From Nitrospiraceae bacterium (GTDB taxonomy: Bacteria; Nitrospirota; Thermodesulfovibrionia; Thermodesulfovibrionales; Dissulfurispiraceae), in assembly GCA_003170655.1 (NCBI GenBank), contig PMYY01000144.1, positions 1,642 through 7,825 on the forward strand: 6,184 nucleotides of DNA, given 5' to 3'. Positions 1 through 5,690 of the stretch are shown piece by piece; position 1 is the first letter of the stretch; each line of letters begins with the position of its first letter. Below the pieces are notes generated by a model, which was given only the letters and a program-made list of their open reading frames with translations, had not been told where the DNA came from and did no database searches. Position numbers and translations under genes: made by a program.

Positions 1-218
1 AATTCAAAACCTTCGGCTGCGGCGCGGCGATTGCCGTCAGCAGCATGATAACGGAAATGGTGAAGGGCAAGACACTGGACGAAGCCATGAGCATGTCGAA
101 AGAGGCTGTCGCAAATGAACTTGGAGGGCTACCTCCGCAAAAGATGCACTGTTCCAACCTTGGGGCCGATGCGCTCAAAAAGGCCATCGAAGATTACAGG
201 AGCAAGAAAAAATCTTGA
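1..218 (+). CDS. NifU/IscU-like Fe-S cluster scaffold protein, C-terminal part (5' end outside window)
   Basis: The first full codon is at 3 and the stop TGA is at 216-218, which leaves 71 residues. The fragment begins FKTFGCGAAIAVSSMITEMV and continues through a KGKTLDEA segment, LGGLPP and KMHCSNLGADAL, ending in a Lys-rich tail. This matches the C-terminal half of the IscU/NifU N-terminal-type scaffold. The Cys in TFGCGAA and the Cys preceded by His in KMHCSN correspond to the second and third cluster-ligand cysteines of the family. The first ligand Cys lies upstream of the window. Proteins of this family assemble [2Fe-2S] or [4Fe-4S] clusters on sulfur delivered by a cysteine desulfurase (IscS/NifS) in the cytosol and pass them to apo-proteins. 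No NFU-type extension follows, so this is a short stand-alone scaffold. In anaerobes it commonly sits next to a nifS-like gene, which would be upstream here. The choice between iscU and nifU naming cannot be made from this fragment. Confidence 0.9.
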   Translation, partial: FKTFGCGAAIAVSSMITEMVKGKTLDEAMSMSKEAVANELGGLPPQKMHCSNLGADALKKAIEDYRSKKKS

Positions 219-243
219 CAAATTTCAGCAGTCACTCTAAAAT
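215..243 (+). promoter_or_regulatory. Predicted sigma70-type promoter for the receiver-valS-nadC operon
   Basis: A perfect -35 hexamer TTGACA (215-220) is separated by exactly 17 bp from TAAAAT (238-243), a 5-of-6 match to TATAAT. Transcription would start near 250, giving a leader of about 30 nt before the ATG at 280. The -35 box overlaps the TGA stop of the upstream scaffold gene. A second TTGACA (244-249) directly follows the -10 box but has no -10 partner at proper spacing. The first eight bases TTGACAAA therefore recur at 215-222 and 244-251. No terminator hairpin separates the upstream gene, so read-through from it is also possible. The promoter is predicted from sequence match only. 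Confidence 0.72.
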
Positions 244-266
244 TTGACAAAGCCTAAATTACGATG

Positions 267-273
267 AAAGGGA
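267..273 (+). promoter_or_regulatory. Ribosome binding site of the receiver-domain gene
   Basis: AAAGGGA sits 6 nt upstream of the ATG at 280. It supports that start over the out-of-frame ATG at 264. The protein then begins directly with the first beta strand of the receiver fold. Confidence 0.6.
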
Positions 274-279
274 CCGAAA

Positions 280-1344
280 ATGGCATATAAGCTCTTATTG
301 GCCGACGACAGTCAGACGATTCAAAAGGTTGTGGAACTTGTCCTTGAGCGCGAGGGGGTCGATATTCTGGCTTGTAACGATGGCGAAGAGGCTGTGAAAG
401 CCCTTGATTCTAGTATGCCTGATATTGTCCTTGCCGATATAGAAATGCCTAAATTGAACGGATATCAGCTGTGTGAGAAGATAAAGGGGAACCCGGCGAC
501 TGTCCATATTCCCGTGATCCTTCTTGCCGGAGCGTTCGAGCCATTTGACGAGGATTATGCCCGCTCAGTCGGCGCAGATGATTTTATTATGAAGCCCTTC
601 GAGTCCCATGAACTGGTGAGCAAGGTCAAGTCCCTGCTTGCCGGTCCTGAAGCGATCGAGAGGTCTGAGTCAGTATCGATGAAGGTATCTGCTGCAGAAG
701 AGATTTTACCGGTGGAAACAGCGGTTGCGTCGTCTGTGCAGGAAACTGAATGGTTTGAGAGCTATCCCGTGGTTCAGCTGGAGACGACGAAAACAGAGGA
801 GCCAGCCGAGGCCTTCTCAGTAGCAGATGTTTCATCTGATGAAATTAAGGATTTCGATGATGAACTCCGAGAGAGCTTGCAGAAGCTGGACGAAGAGAGC
901 GGCGTTAACGCGGCAGCTACTGAAGAAGTCATTCCTGAAGAGTTCTCCATAGAAGAAATTGCCAAGATGGTGAAAGAGGCCATCGGAGAACCGGCGGTTC
1001 CGGAAAAAGAGGAAGCCGAGATTCATAAGCCTGCACCTCATGAGTTTGAACGTCCTTCGTTTGAACTAGTGCCGAATCCTGCCGTCATATCCAAGGAGGA
1101 AATCAAGGCGGCCGTCTTGGAAAGCATAAGCGCCATTCTGCCTTCTTTGGTAAGGGAATCCGTAGAACGCGCCGTATCCGATACCTTACCAAATCTGCTT
1201 GAAGAGGCCCTGAGGGAATCGATCAGAGAGATGTCCGGTTACCTTCACAATGCTGTCAATGCCGAGATCAGGAAAGTCGTGCCCGGCCTGGCAGACGCTA
1301 TCATAAAGCAGGAAATAGAGAAGATCACTTCCGAGCTTAGTTAA
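280..1344 (+). CDS. Receiver (CheY-like) domain protein with acidic linker and C-terminal amphipathic repeat region
   Basis: The protein has 354 aa. Residues 1-120 form a response-regulator receiver domain: the acidic pair D9/D10, phospho-acceptor D53 in LADIEMP, and Lys105 in MKPF at the expected +52 position. The switch Thr/Ser expected at D53+30 is Ala83, in LLAGAFEPFDE. Residues about 122-265 are a Glu-rich, low-complexity, probably disordered linker. Residues about 271-354 are predicted amphipathic helices with a recurring LPxL-like unit (prolines 288, 304 and 335), ending EIEKITSELS. There is no DNA-binding, HisKA, GGDEF or other enzymatic output domain. Receiver proteins with the FEPFD signature, an acidic linker and a helical tail are familiar from deltaproteobacteria, and the tail resembles regions used for self-assembly or polar localisation. 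It probably signals through protein-protein contacts, but its partner is unknown. It is the first gene of the predicted operon, 64 nt before valS. Receiver identity is secure; the role is not. Confidence 0.9.
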   Translation: MAYKLLLADDSQTIQKVVELVLEREGVDILACNDGEEAVKALDSSMPDIVLADIEMPKLNGYQLCEKIKGNPATVHIPVILLAGAFEPFDEDYARSVGADDFIMKPFESHELVSKVKSLLAGPEAIERSESVSMKVSAAEEILPVETAVASSVQETEWFESYPVVQLETTKTEEPAEAFSVADVSSDEIKDFDDELRESLQKLDEESGVNAAATEEVIPEEFSIEEIAKMVKEAIGEPAVPEKEEAEIHKPAPHEFERPSFELVPNPAVISKEEIKAAVLESISAILPSLVRESVERAVSDTLPNLLEEALRESIREMSGYLHNAVNAEIRKVVPGLADAIIKQEIEKITSELS

Positions 1345-1399
1345 CGGGCGCTGATACAGCCTATTGCTCTTGCAGACTCCTTCCAAACTAATAAATAAT

Positions 1400-1403
1400 G
1401 GGA
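1400..1403 (+). promoter_or_regulatory. Weak Shine-Dalgarno sequence deciding the valS start
   Basis: GGGA lies 5 nt before the ATG at 1409. The reading frame is also open upstream from a TTG at 1364, but that would add 15 residues (MLLQTPSK...) unlike any ValS N-terminus and has no ribosome binding site. The ATG at 1409 gives the usual short lead into the SPEEIEDKWYDAW helix. Confidence 0.5.
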
Positions 1404-1408
1404 ATACA

Positions 1409-4225
1409 ATGGAATTGAAAAAAAGTTATAGTCCTGAAGAGATTGAAGATAAATGGTACGATGCCTGGGAACGAAACGGCTATTTCAAGCCAGATCAGGA
1501 TGCCGAAGGATCGCCGTTCTGTATCGTCATCCCGCCACCCAATGTGACAGGGTCGCTGCATATGGGGCATGCCCTGAATGCAACTCTACAGGATGTTCTC
1601 TCCCGATGGAAGCGTTTACGCGGGCATAAGGTCCTCTGGCTTCCTGGAACCGATCACGCCGGGATCGCGACACAAAATGTAGTTGAACGGGAATTGGCCA
1701 AAGAAGGGCTTGACCGGCATCGGCTTGGCAGGGAAGAATTTATCGAAAGGGTCTGGAAGTGGAAGGCCGACTATGGTGGCAGAATCATCCACCAGCTCAA
1801 GAAAATCGGGGCCTCATGCGACTGGTCGCACGAGAGGTTTACTCTCGATGACGGATTGTCTCAGGCAGTTAGGGAAGTCTTTGTCAGGCTCTTCGAGGAG
1901 GGCCTGATCTACCGTGACAACAGGCTTATCAACTGGTGTCCGCGTTGCCATACGGCCCTTTCTGACCTTGAAGTGGAGTATGAAGACCTCGAAGGTAAGC
2001 TATATTACATAAAATATCCGCTGGAAGACGGAGTTCATTATCTCACCGTGGCGACTACGAGGCCAGAGACAATGCTTGGCGACACAGCTGTTGCGGTTCA
2101 CCCCGACGACGAAAGATACAGGCGATTCATCAATAAAGTTGTCCAGTTGCCGTTGACTGGCAGGAGGATACCGGTTATCGCCGATACAATGGTCGATCCG
2201 ACTTTCGGCACCGGGATTGTGAAAGTGACCCCTGCCCATGACTTCAACGATGAAGCAACAGGGAAACGCCATAATCTTCCTTTTATAAATGTTATCACCG
2301 AGGATGGCAGCATGAGTCCGGAAGCAGGAGAGCGCTACAATGGGCTCGACCGTTATGCTTGCAGAAAGAAAGTGCTGGATGACCTCAAGGAACTCGACCT
2401 CCTGGAGGGTGAAAAGAAGCATTCTCATTCAGTCGGCCACTGCTATCGCTGTAAGACAATAATCGAGCCGCTGCTCACGATTCAGTGGTATGTGCGAGTA
2501 GAGACCCTGGCGACCGAAGCTGTTGCAGCTGTTAAGAGAAAGGAGATAAATATTATTCCCGATTCATGGGAAAATAACTATTTCGCCTGGATGAGAGACA
2601 TCAAGGACTGGTGCATATCTCGTCAGATATGGTGGGGACACCGGATACCCGTCTGGTATTGTCCTGATTGCAGGACTGACGATGGGATATTGCAAGGGGA
2701 CCTGATTGAACACATTTTTTTTGAGCCGGTTAAGCTTTCCGATGGAGCGATGATTCAGTCCGGTACGTACTCGGAACTGAGACGGTTGGGCCTGTCGAAA
2801 GAAGAGATAATCAACAATTCCAAGGTTATCCGTATCCCGAAGAGCGTAATCCCGGTATGCGGCCGCGAGGACCCGAAGGTCTGCCCCAACTGCGGAGGCG
2901 ACGTCATACGCGATCCTGATGTTCTAGATACCTGGTTTTCTTCTGCACTTTGGCCCTTTTCGACGCTTGGCTGGCCCGGGAAGACAGATGATCTCCAGAC
3001 TTTCTATCCGACGAGTGTGCTCGTCACTGGGTTCGATATCCTTTTTTTCTGGGTCGCTCGAATGATCATGATGGGGCTGAAGTTCATGGAAGAGGTACCC
3101 TTCAGGGATGTATACATTCATGCCTTGGTCCGTGACGCGAAGGGCCAGAAAATGAGCAAATCGAAAGGCAATGTGATCGATCCGCTGGTGATGATCGACA
3201 AATACGGCGCAGACGCCTTCAGATTTTCCCTCGCCGCCTTTGCCGCACAGGGAAGGGATGTACGGTTTTCTGAAGAACGCGTGGAAGGCTATCGCCATTT
3301 CATCAATAAGATCTGGAATGCCTCGAAATTCATGCTGATGTACAAGGGCTCATGGACAAGGCTGCCGGTAAGCCCTGCCGATGTGGGTCTCGATCTGGGC
3401 AGCAAATGGGTTCTGAGCAGGCTTTCTGCAGCCGCCGAAGAGGTGCACCGCAACCTCGAAATCTACCGTTTCAACGATGCGGCCAACACAATATACCAAT
3501 TTCTGTGGCACGAATTCTGCGATTGGTACTTAGAGATGTCCAAACCTCTGCTCTATAACGAAGAGAGCGCAGGAAGGACGGGCGTCATCAACTGTCTCTA
3601 TTTTGTTTTCGAGAAAATGCTGCAGCTCCTTCATCCCTTGATGCCTTTCGTGACAGAGGAACTCTGGAATACTGTCCTCGACAAGGATTACAGCATTATG
3701 ACATCCAGATATGGCGGCGACCTGCCAAGGGATTTCGATACCGAACAAAAAATGGGCTACCTTATCGACGCAGTGACCGGAATAAGGAATATCAGGGGAG
3801 AATTGAATATCTCCCCCTCTGTCGAGCTAAGGGCCGATATCCGGACTGCTTCAGGAGACGTGGAGGCCCTTTTCAGGGAAAATAGCGAGATTTTCAAGAA
3901 GATGGCGAGATGCAAAGAGGTCAATATCGGACCCGGCATCAAGCGGCTGAAAGGATCGGCTGTTTCAATAAAGAACGGAATGGAGATTTACATCCCGATG
4001 GAGGGACTTCTGGATGTGGCATCTGAAGTCTCGCGCCTCGAAAAAGAGATCGCCAAAGTGGAAAGCTCTCTTGCCTTTCTCAACAAGAAGTTGCAGAACG
4101 ACGATTTCATGAGTAATGCGCCGAGGGAGGTCGTCGAGAAAGAGCGGATCAAATTCGATGATCTCGTAAAAAAAGAGCAGAAGATCGAAGAGAATTTGAA
4201 ACTTCTGCGGTCGATCGACCGTTAA
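1409..4225 (+). CDS. valS: Valyl-tRNA synthetase (class Ia) with an inserted segment in the zinc-knuckle region
   Basis: The 938-aa cytosolic enzyme (EC 6.1.1.9) charges tRNA-Val with valine using ATP and edits mischarged threonine. The class I signatures are intact: PPPNVTGSLHMGH with HMGH at 51-54, and KMSKS at 581-585. The CP1 editing domain is present, with TTRPET at 216-221 and VKVTPAHD at 271-278. CISRQIWWGHRIPVWYC and GFDILFFWVARM are typical of ValS. The anticodon-binding helical domain follows, and the C-terminal tRNA-binding coiled coil covers about 871-938. CxxC knuckles occur in NWCPRC, HCYRC, CPDC (418-421) and CPNCGG (492-497). The last two are normally about 12 residues apart but here are separated by 70, so about 55 residues (roughly 422-478) are extra. 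The frame is intact throughout and all catalytic motifs remain, so the enzyme is very likely functional. It lies 64 nt after the receiver gene and 14 nt before the next gene. No T-box leader is visible in the short upstream gap. Confidence 0.98.
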   Translation: MELKKSYSPEEIEDKWYDAWERNGYFKPDQDAEGSPFCIVIPPPNVTGSLHMGHALNATLQDVLSRWKRLRGHKVLWLPGTDHAGIATQNVVERELAKEGLDRHRLGREEFIERVWKWKADYGGRIIHQLKKIGASCDWSHERFTLDDGLSQAVREVFVRLFEEGLIYRDNRLINWCPRCHTALSDLEVEYEDLEGKLYYIKYPLEDGVHYLTVATTRPETMLGDTAVAVHPDDERYRRFINKVVQLPLTGRRIPVIADTMVDPTFGTGIVKVTPAHDFNDEATGKRHNLPFINVITEDGSMSPEAGERYNGLDRYACRKKVLDDLKELDLLEGEKKHSHSVGHCYRCKTIIEPLLTIQWYVRVETLATEAVAAVKRKEINIIPDSWENNYFAWMRDIKDWCISRQIWWGHRIPVWYCPDCRTDDGILQGDLIEHIFFEPVKLSDGAMIQSGTYSELRRLGLSKEEIINNSKVIRIPKSVIPVCGREDPKVCPNCGGDVIRDPDVLDTWFSSALWPFSTLGWPGKTDDLQTFYPTSVLVTGFDILFFWVARMIMMGLKFMEEVPFRDVYIHALVRDAKGQKMSKSKGNVIDPLVMIDKYGADAFRFSLAAFAAQGRDVRFSEERVEGYRHFINKIWNASKFMLMYKGSWTRLPVSPADVGLDLGSKWVLSRLSAAAEEVHRNLEIYRFNDAANTIYQFLWHEFCDWYLEMSKPLLYNEESAGRTGVINCLYFVFEKMLQLLHPLMPFVTEELWNTVLDKDYSIMTSRYGGDLPRDFDTEQKMGYLIDAVTGIRNIRGELNISPSVELRADIRTASGDVEALFRENSEIFKKMARCKEVNIGPGIKRLKGSAVSIKNGMEIYIPMEGLLDVASEVSRLEKEIAKVESSLAFLNKKLQNDDFMSNAPREVVEKERIKFDDLVKKEQKIEENLKLLRSIDR

Positions 4226-4226
4226 T

Positions 4227-4233
4227 AAGGGGG
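4227..4233 (+). promoter_or_regulatory. Strong ribosome binding site of the repeat-protein gene
   Basis: AAGGGGG begins 2 nt after the valS stop codon and lies 6 nt before the ATG at 4240. This supports translation of the small gene as a real cistron coupled to valS, rather than a chance open frame. Confidence 0.65.
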
Positions 4234-4239
4234 CGTACA

Positions 4240-4722
4240 ATGGAAAAAATTTCAATGGATATTGAGTGTAAAGACCTCGACTTCATAGAAGCTCAATTCA
4301 TAAAAGTCCGGCAGAGCACTATCAAGGCGGTCGAGGGAGGGCATATCGAACTCCAGCAAGTCGGGGCGCTCAGCATAGACGGCGAGCGCGTGGAAGTCAC
4401 GCAGGGTGCATCCGTGATGATGAGAGGAGCCAATTTGTCACTGAACCAGAGCATTGGGCTTATTGCCGCAGGGAACGAAACGAACTTGAATTTTTCATGT
4501 GCGTCGGTGGCAGTTGCGGCAGGGGATGCGACGGTGAACAGGAGTGCCGTTGGTATCATGGCTGCTAAGGAGATCAATTCAGATAACAGCTCTACTATTC
4601 TCATGATAGGAAAAAATATCAACGGTAATGTGACCACTCTGCTCGATTGGCGTTCTGCACTTGCTATCGGAGCTGTTACCGGGGGAATATTCGGTCTCTT
4701 TTCACTCCTCAGGAAGAGATAG
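4240..4722 (+). CDS. Unrecognised 160-aa protein: 15-residue repeats (predicted beta-solenoid) with C-terminal membrane anchor
   Basis: I do not recognise a named family. Residues about 19-130 form tandem units of 15 residues. Gly recurs at 33, 48, 63, 78 and 95 (spacing 15, 15, 15, 17), with Lys at 110 and 125 continuing the register. Gln recurs at 25, 40, 55 and 70. Each unit alternates hydrophobic and polar residues (for example IKVRQSTIKAVEG, then VEVTQGASVMMRG, then LSLNQSIGLIAAG), as expected of a small right- or left-handed beta-solenoid. Residues about 140-157 (ALAIGAVTGGIFGLFSLL) form a single hydrophobic helix, followed by a terminal RKR. There is no N-terminal signal peptide, so a tail-anchored inner-membrane protein is likely; which side the repeat domain faces is unclear. 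It has a strong ribosome binding site and sits between valS and nadC with gaps of 14 and 33 nt, so it should be co-transcribed. A bactofilin-like scaffold is an alternative, but bactofilins usually lack such a terminal anchor. Confidence 0.82.
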   Translation: MEKISMDIECKDLDFIEAQFIKVRQSTIKAVEGGHIELQQVGALSIDGERVEVTQGASVMMRGANLSLNQSIGLIAAGNETNLNFSCASVAVAAGDATVNRSAVGIMAAKEINSDNSSTILMIGKNINGNVTTLLDWRSALAIGAVTGGIFGLFSLLRKR

Positions 4723-4755
4723 TGGGACACGTTCCGCGCTGAGGGCTAGTTCACA

Positions 4756-5613
4756 ATGTGGACCAGTTCGAAAGAGTTCATCCGTGTCGCTTTAGCCGAG
4801 GACATCGGTCACGGCGATATAACGTCCTTGCTCATAATTGGTGATGAGACTGCAAATGCAGATATAATCGCCAAGGAAGCCTTCATCCTCGCCGGAATGT
4901 CCTTTGTATCCGAGGTTTTCGATATCGTCGATGCAGATGTGAAGATAGATATCTTTTTCGCTGAAGGCAGTGTGGTCAAAAAAGGCGATATCATTGCGCG
5001 CATCTCAGGAAGGGCTAAAAGCCTTCTTGCTGGAGAACGCGTAGCGCTCAATATTCTCCAGCACCTTTCAGGAATCGCATCGACGGCAGGAGCTTTTGTT
5101 GAAAAGGTAAGGGGCTTGCCCGTGAGGATAGTCGATACGAGGAAGACAAAGCCCGGGATGCGGGTCATGGAAAAATATGCAGTGACCATAGGCGGTGCAT
5201 GGAACCACAGATTCGGCCTTTACGATGGTGTCTTGATCAAGGATAATCACATCGAGATTGCCGGTGGTGTAAAGACGGCGATAGTACGTGCAAGGAAGGC
5301 GCATCATCTTCTTAAGATCGAGGTCGAAGTCAAAAATATGGGCGAGCTGATGGATGCGCTCGATGCCGAAGCGGATGTTATTATGCTCGACAATATGTCT
5401 GTCGAAGAAATGAAGAGAGCAGTTGATATGATACACTCGCATGACAGGAAGACGGTGATCGAAGCATCCGGAAATGTGAATCTCAAGAATGTCAGGGACA
5501 TAGCGGAGACGGGTGTCGACATTATATCAGTAGGCGCCATGACCCATTCTGCAAGGGCCGTCGACATCAGCATGAAGATAAAAATGGGCACGTATTATCA
5601 TGGAGTACCATAA
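4756..5613 (+). CDS. nadC: Nicotinate-nucleotide pyrophosphorylase (quinolinate phosphoribosyltransferase)
   Basis: The 285-aa cytosolic enzyme (EC 2.4.2.19) makes nicotinate mononucleotide, CO2 and pyrophosphate from quinolinate and PRPP in de novo NAD synthesis. The N-terminal open-face domain carries AEDIGHGDITS (14-24) and GERVALNILQHLSGIAS. The barrel domain carries VDTRKTKPG (126-134), GGAWNHRFGLYDG with N150-H151-R152, LIKDNHI with K162, EVEVK (189-193), MLDN with D212, and the phosphate-binding EASGN and ISVGAMTHSA segments. All expected catalytic and phosphate-binding residues are present, and the length is normal for the family. The ATG at 4756 has GAGGG at 4741-4745 upstream. It lies 33 nt after the repeat-protein gene, so it is the last gene seen in the operon. 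The C-terminus after DISMKI is a short tail, KMGTYYHGVP, whose stop codon lies within 3 nt of a mobile-element hairpin, so the native end may have been altered by the insertion. Confidence 0.97.
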   Translation: MWTSSKEFIRVALAEDIGHGDITSLLIIGDETANADIIAKEAFILAGMSFVSEVFDIVDADVKIDIFFAEGSVVKKGDIIARISGRAKSLLAGERVALNILQHLSGIASTAGAFVEKVRGLPVRIVDTRKTKPGMRVMEKYAVTIGGAWNHRFGLYDGVLIKDNHIEIAGGVKTAIVRARKAHHLLKIEVEVKNMGELMDALDAEADVIMLDNMSVEEMKRAVDMIHSHDRKTVIEASGNVNLKNVRDIAETGVDIISVGAMTHSARAVDISMKIKMGTYYHGVP

Positions 5614-5615
5614 AG

Positions 5616-5635
5616 CCCCGTCCTTCAGGTCGGGG
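5616..5635 (+). repeat. Imperfect terminal hairpin at the left end of the tnpB element
   Basis: CCCCG (5616-5620) pairs with CGGGG (5631-5635). After a T-T mismatch (5621/5630), CC (5622-5623) pairs with GG (5628-5629), closing a TTCA loop. Stems with one unpaired or mismatched T are typical of the subterminal hairpins recognised on single-stranded DNA by IS200/IS605 TnpA. No T-run follows, so it is not a classical intrinsic terminator, although it is placed directly after the nadC stop at 5611-5613 and could protect or attenuate the transcript. Confidence 0.75.
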
Positions 5636-5690
5636 ATATAAGGCGTTTCTGGGGTAATATATTTGACAAAACGAGCGAATCTTTTTAAAT

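Noticed and set aside
1344..1408. Possible T-box or attenuator leader, or an internal promoter, ahead of valS (TTGCAG...AATAAT)
   Set aside because: The gap is only 64 nt, far too short for a T-box. The promoter-like boxes match poorly and would start transcription at the ATG itself.
2000..2428. Long minus-strand open frame (142 codons) inside valS
   Set aside because: It is antisense to the conserved editing domain and has no family features; it is a shadow of the real gene.
2715..2722. Run of eight T in valS (and seven T at 3042-3048) as a frameshift or sequencing error
   Set aside because: The frame is continuous and conserved ValS motifs are in register on both sides of both runs.
5191..5208. 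NadC motif reads GGAWNHR rather than GGGxNHR, as a possible loss of function
   Set aside because: Ala at this position is tolerated in the family as I know it, and the catalytic N-H-R and all other motif residues are intact.
5616..5650. Intrinsic terminator of the nadC operon
   Set aside because: The stem is GC-rich but is followed by ATATAAGGCG, not a T-run, and its mismatched-T stem fits an IS200/IS605 end hairpin better.
5663..5690. TTGACA (5663-5668) as a promoter for tnpB
   Set aside because: The only -10-like sequence at 15-16 nt spacing (TTTAAA/TTAAAT) ends at the ATG, so the transcript would start inside the coding region.
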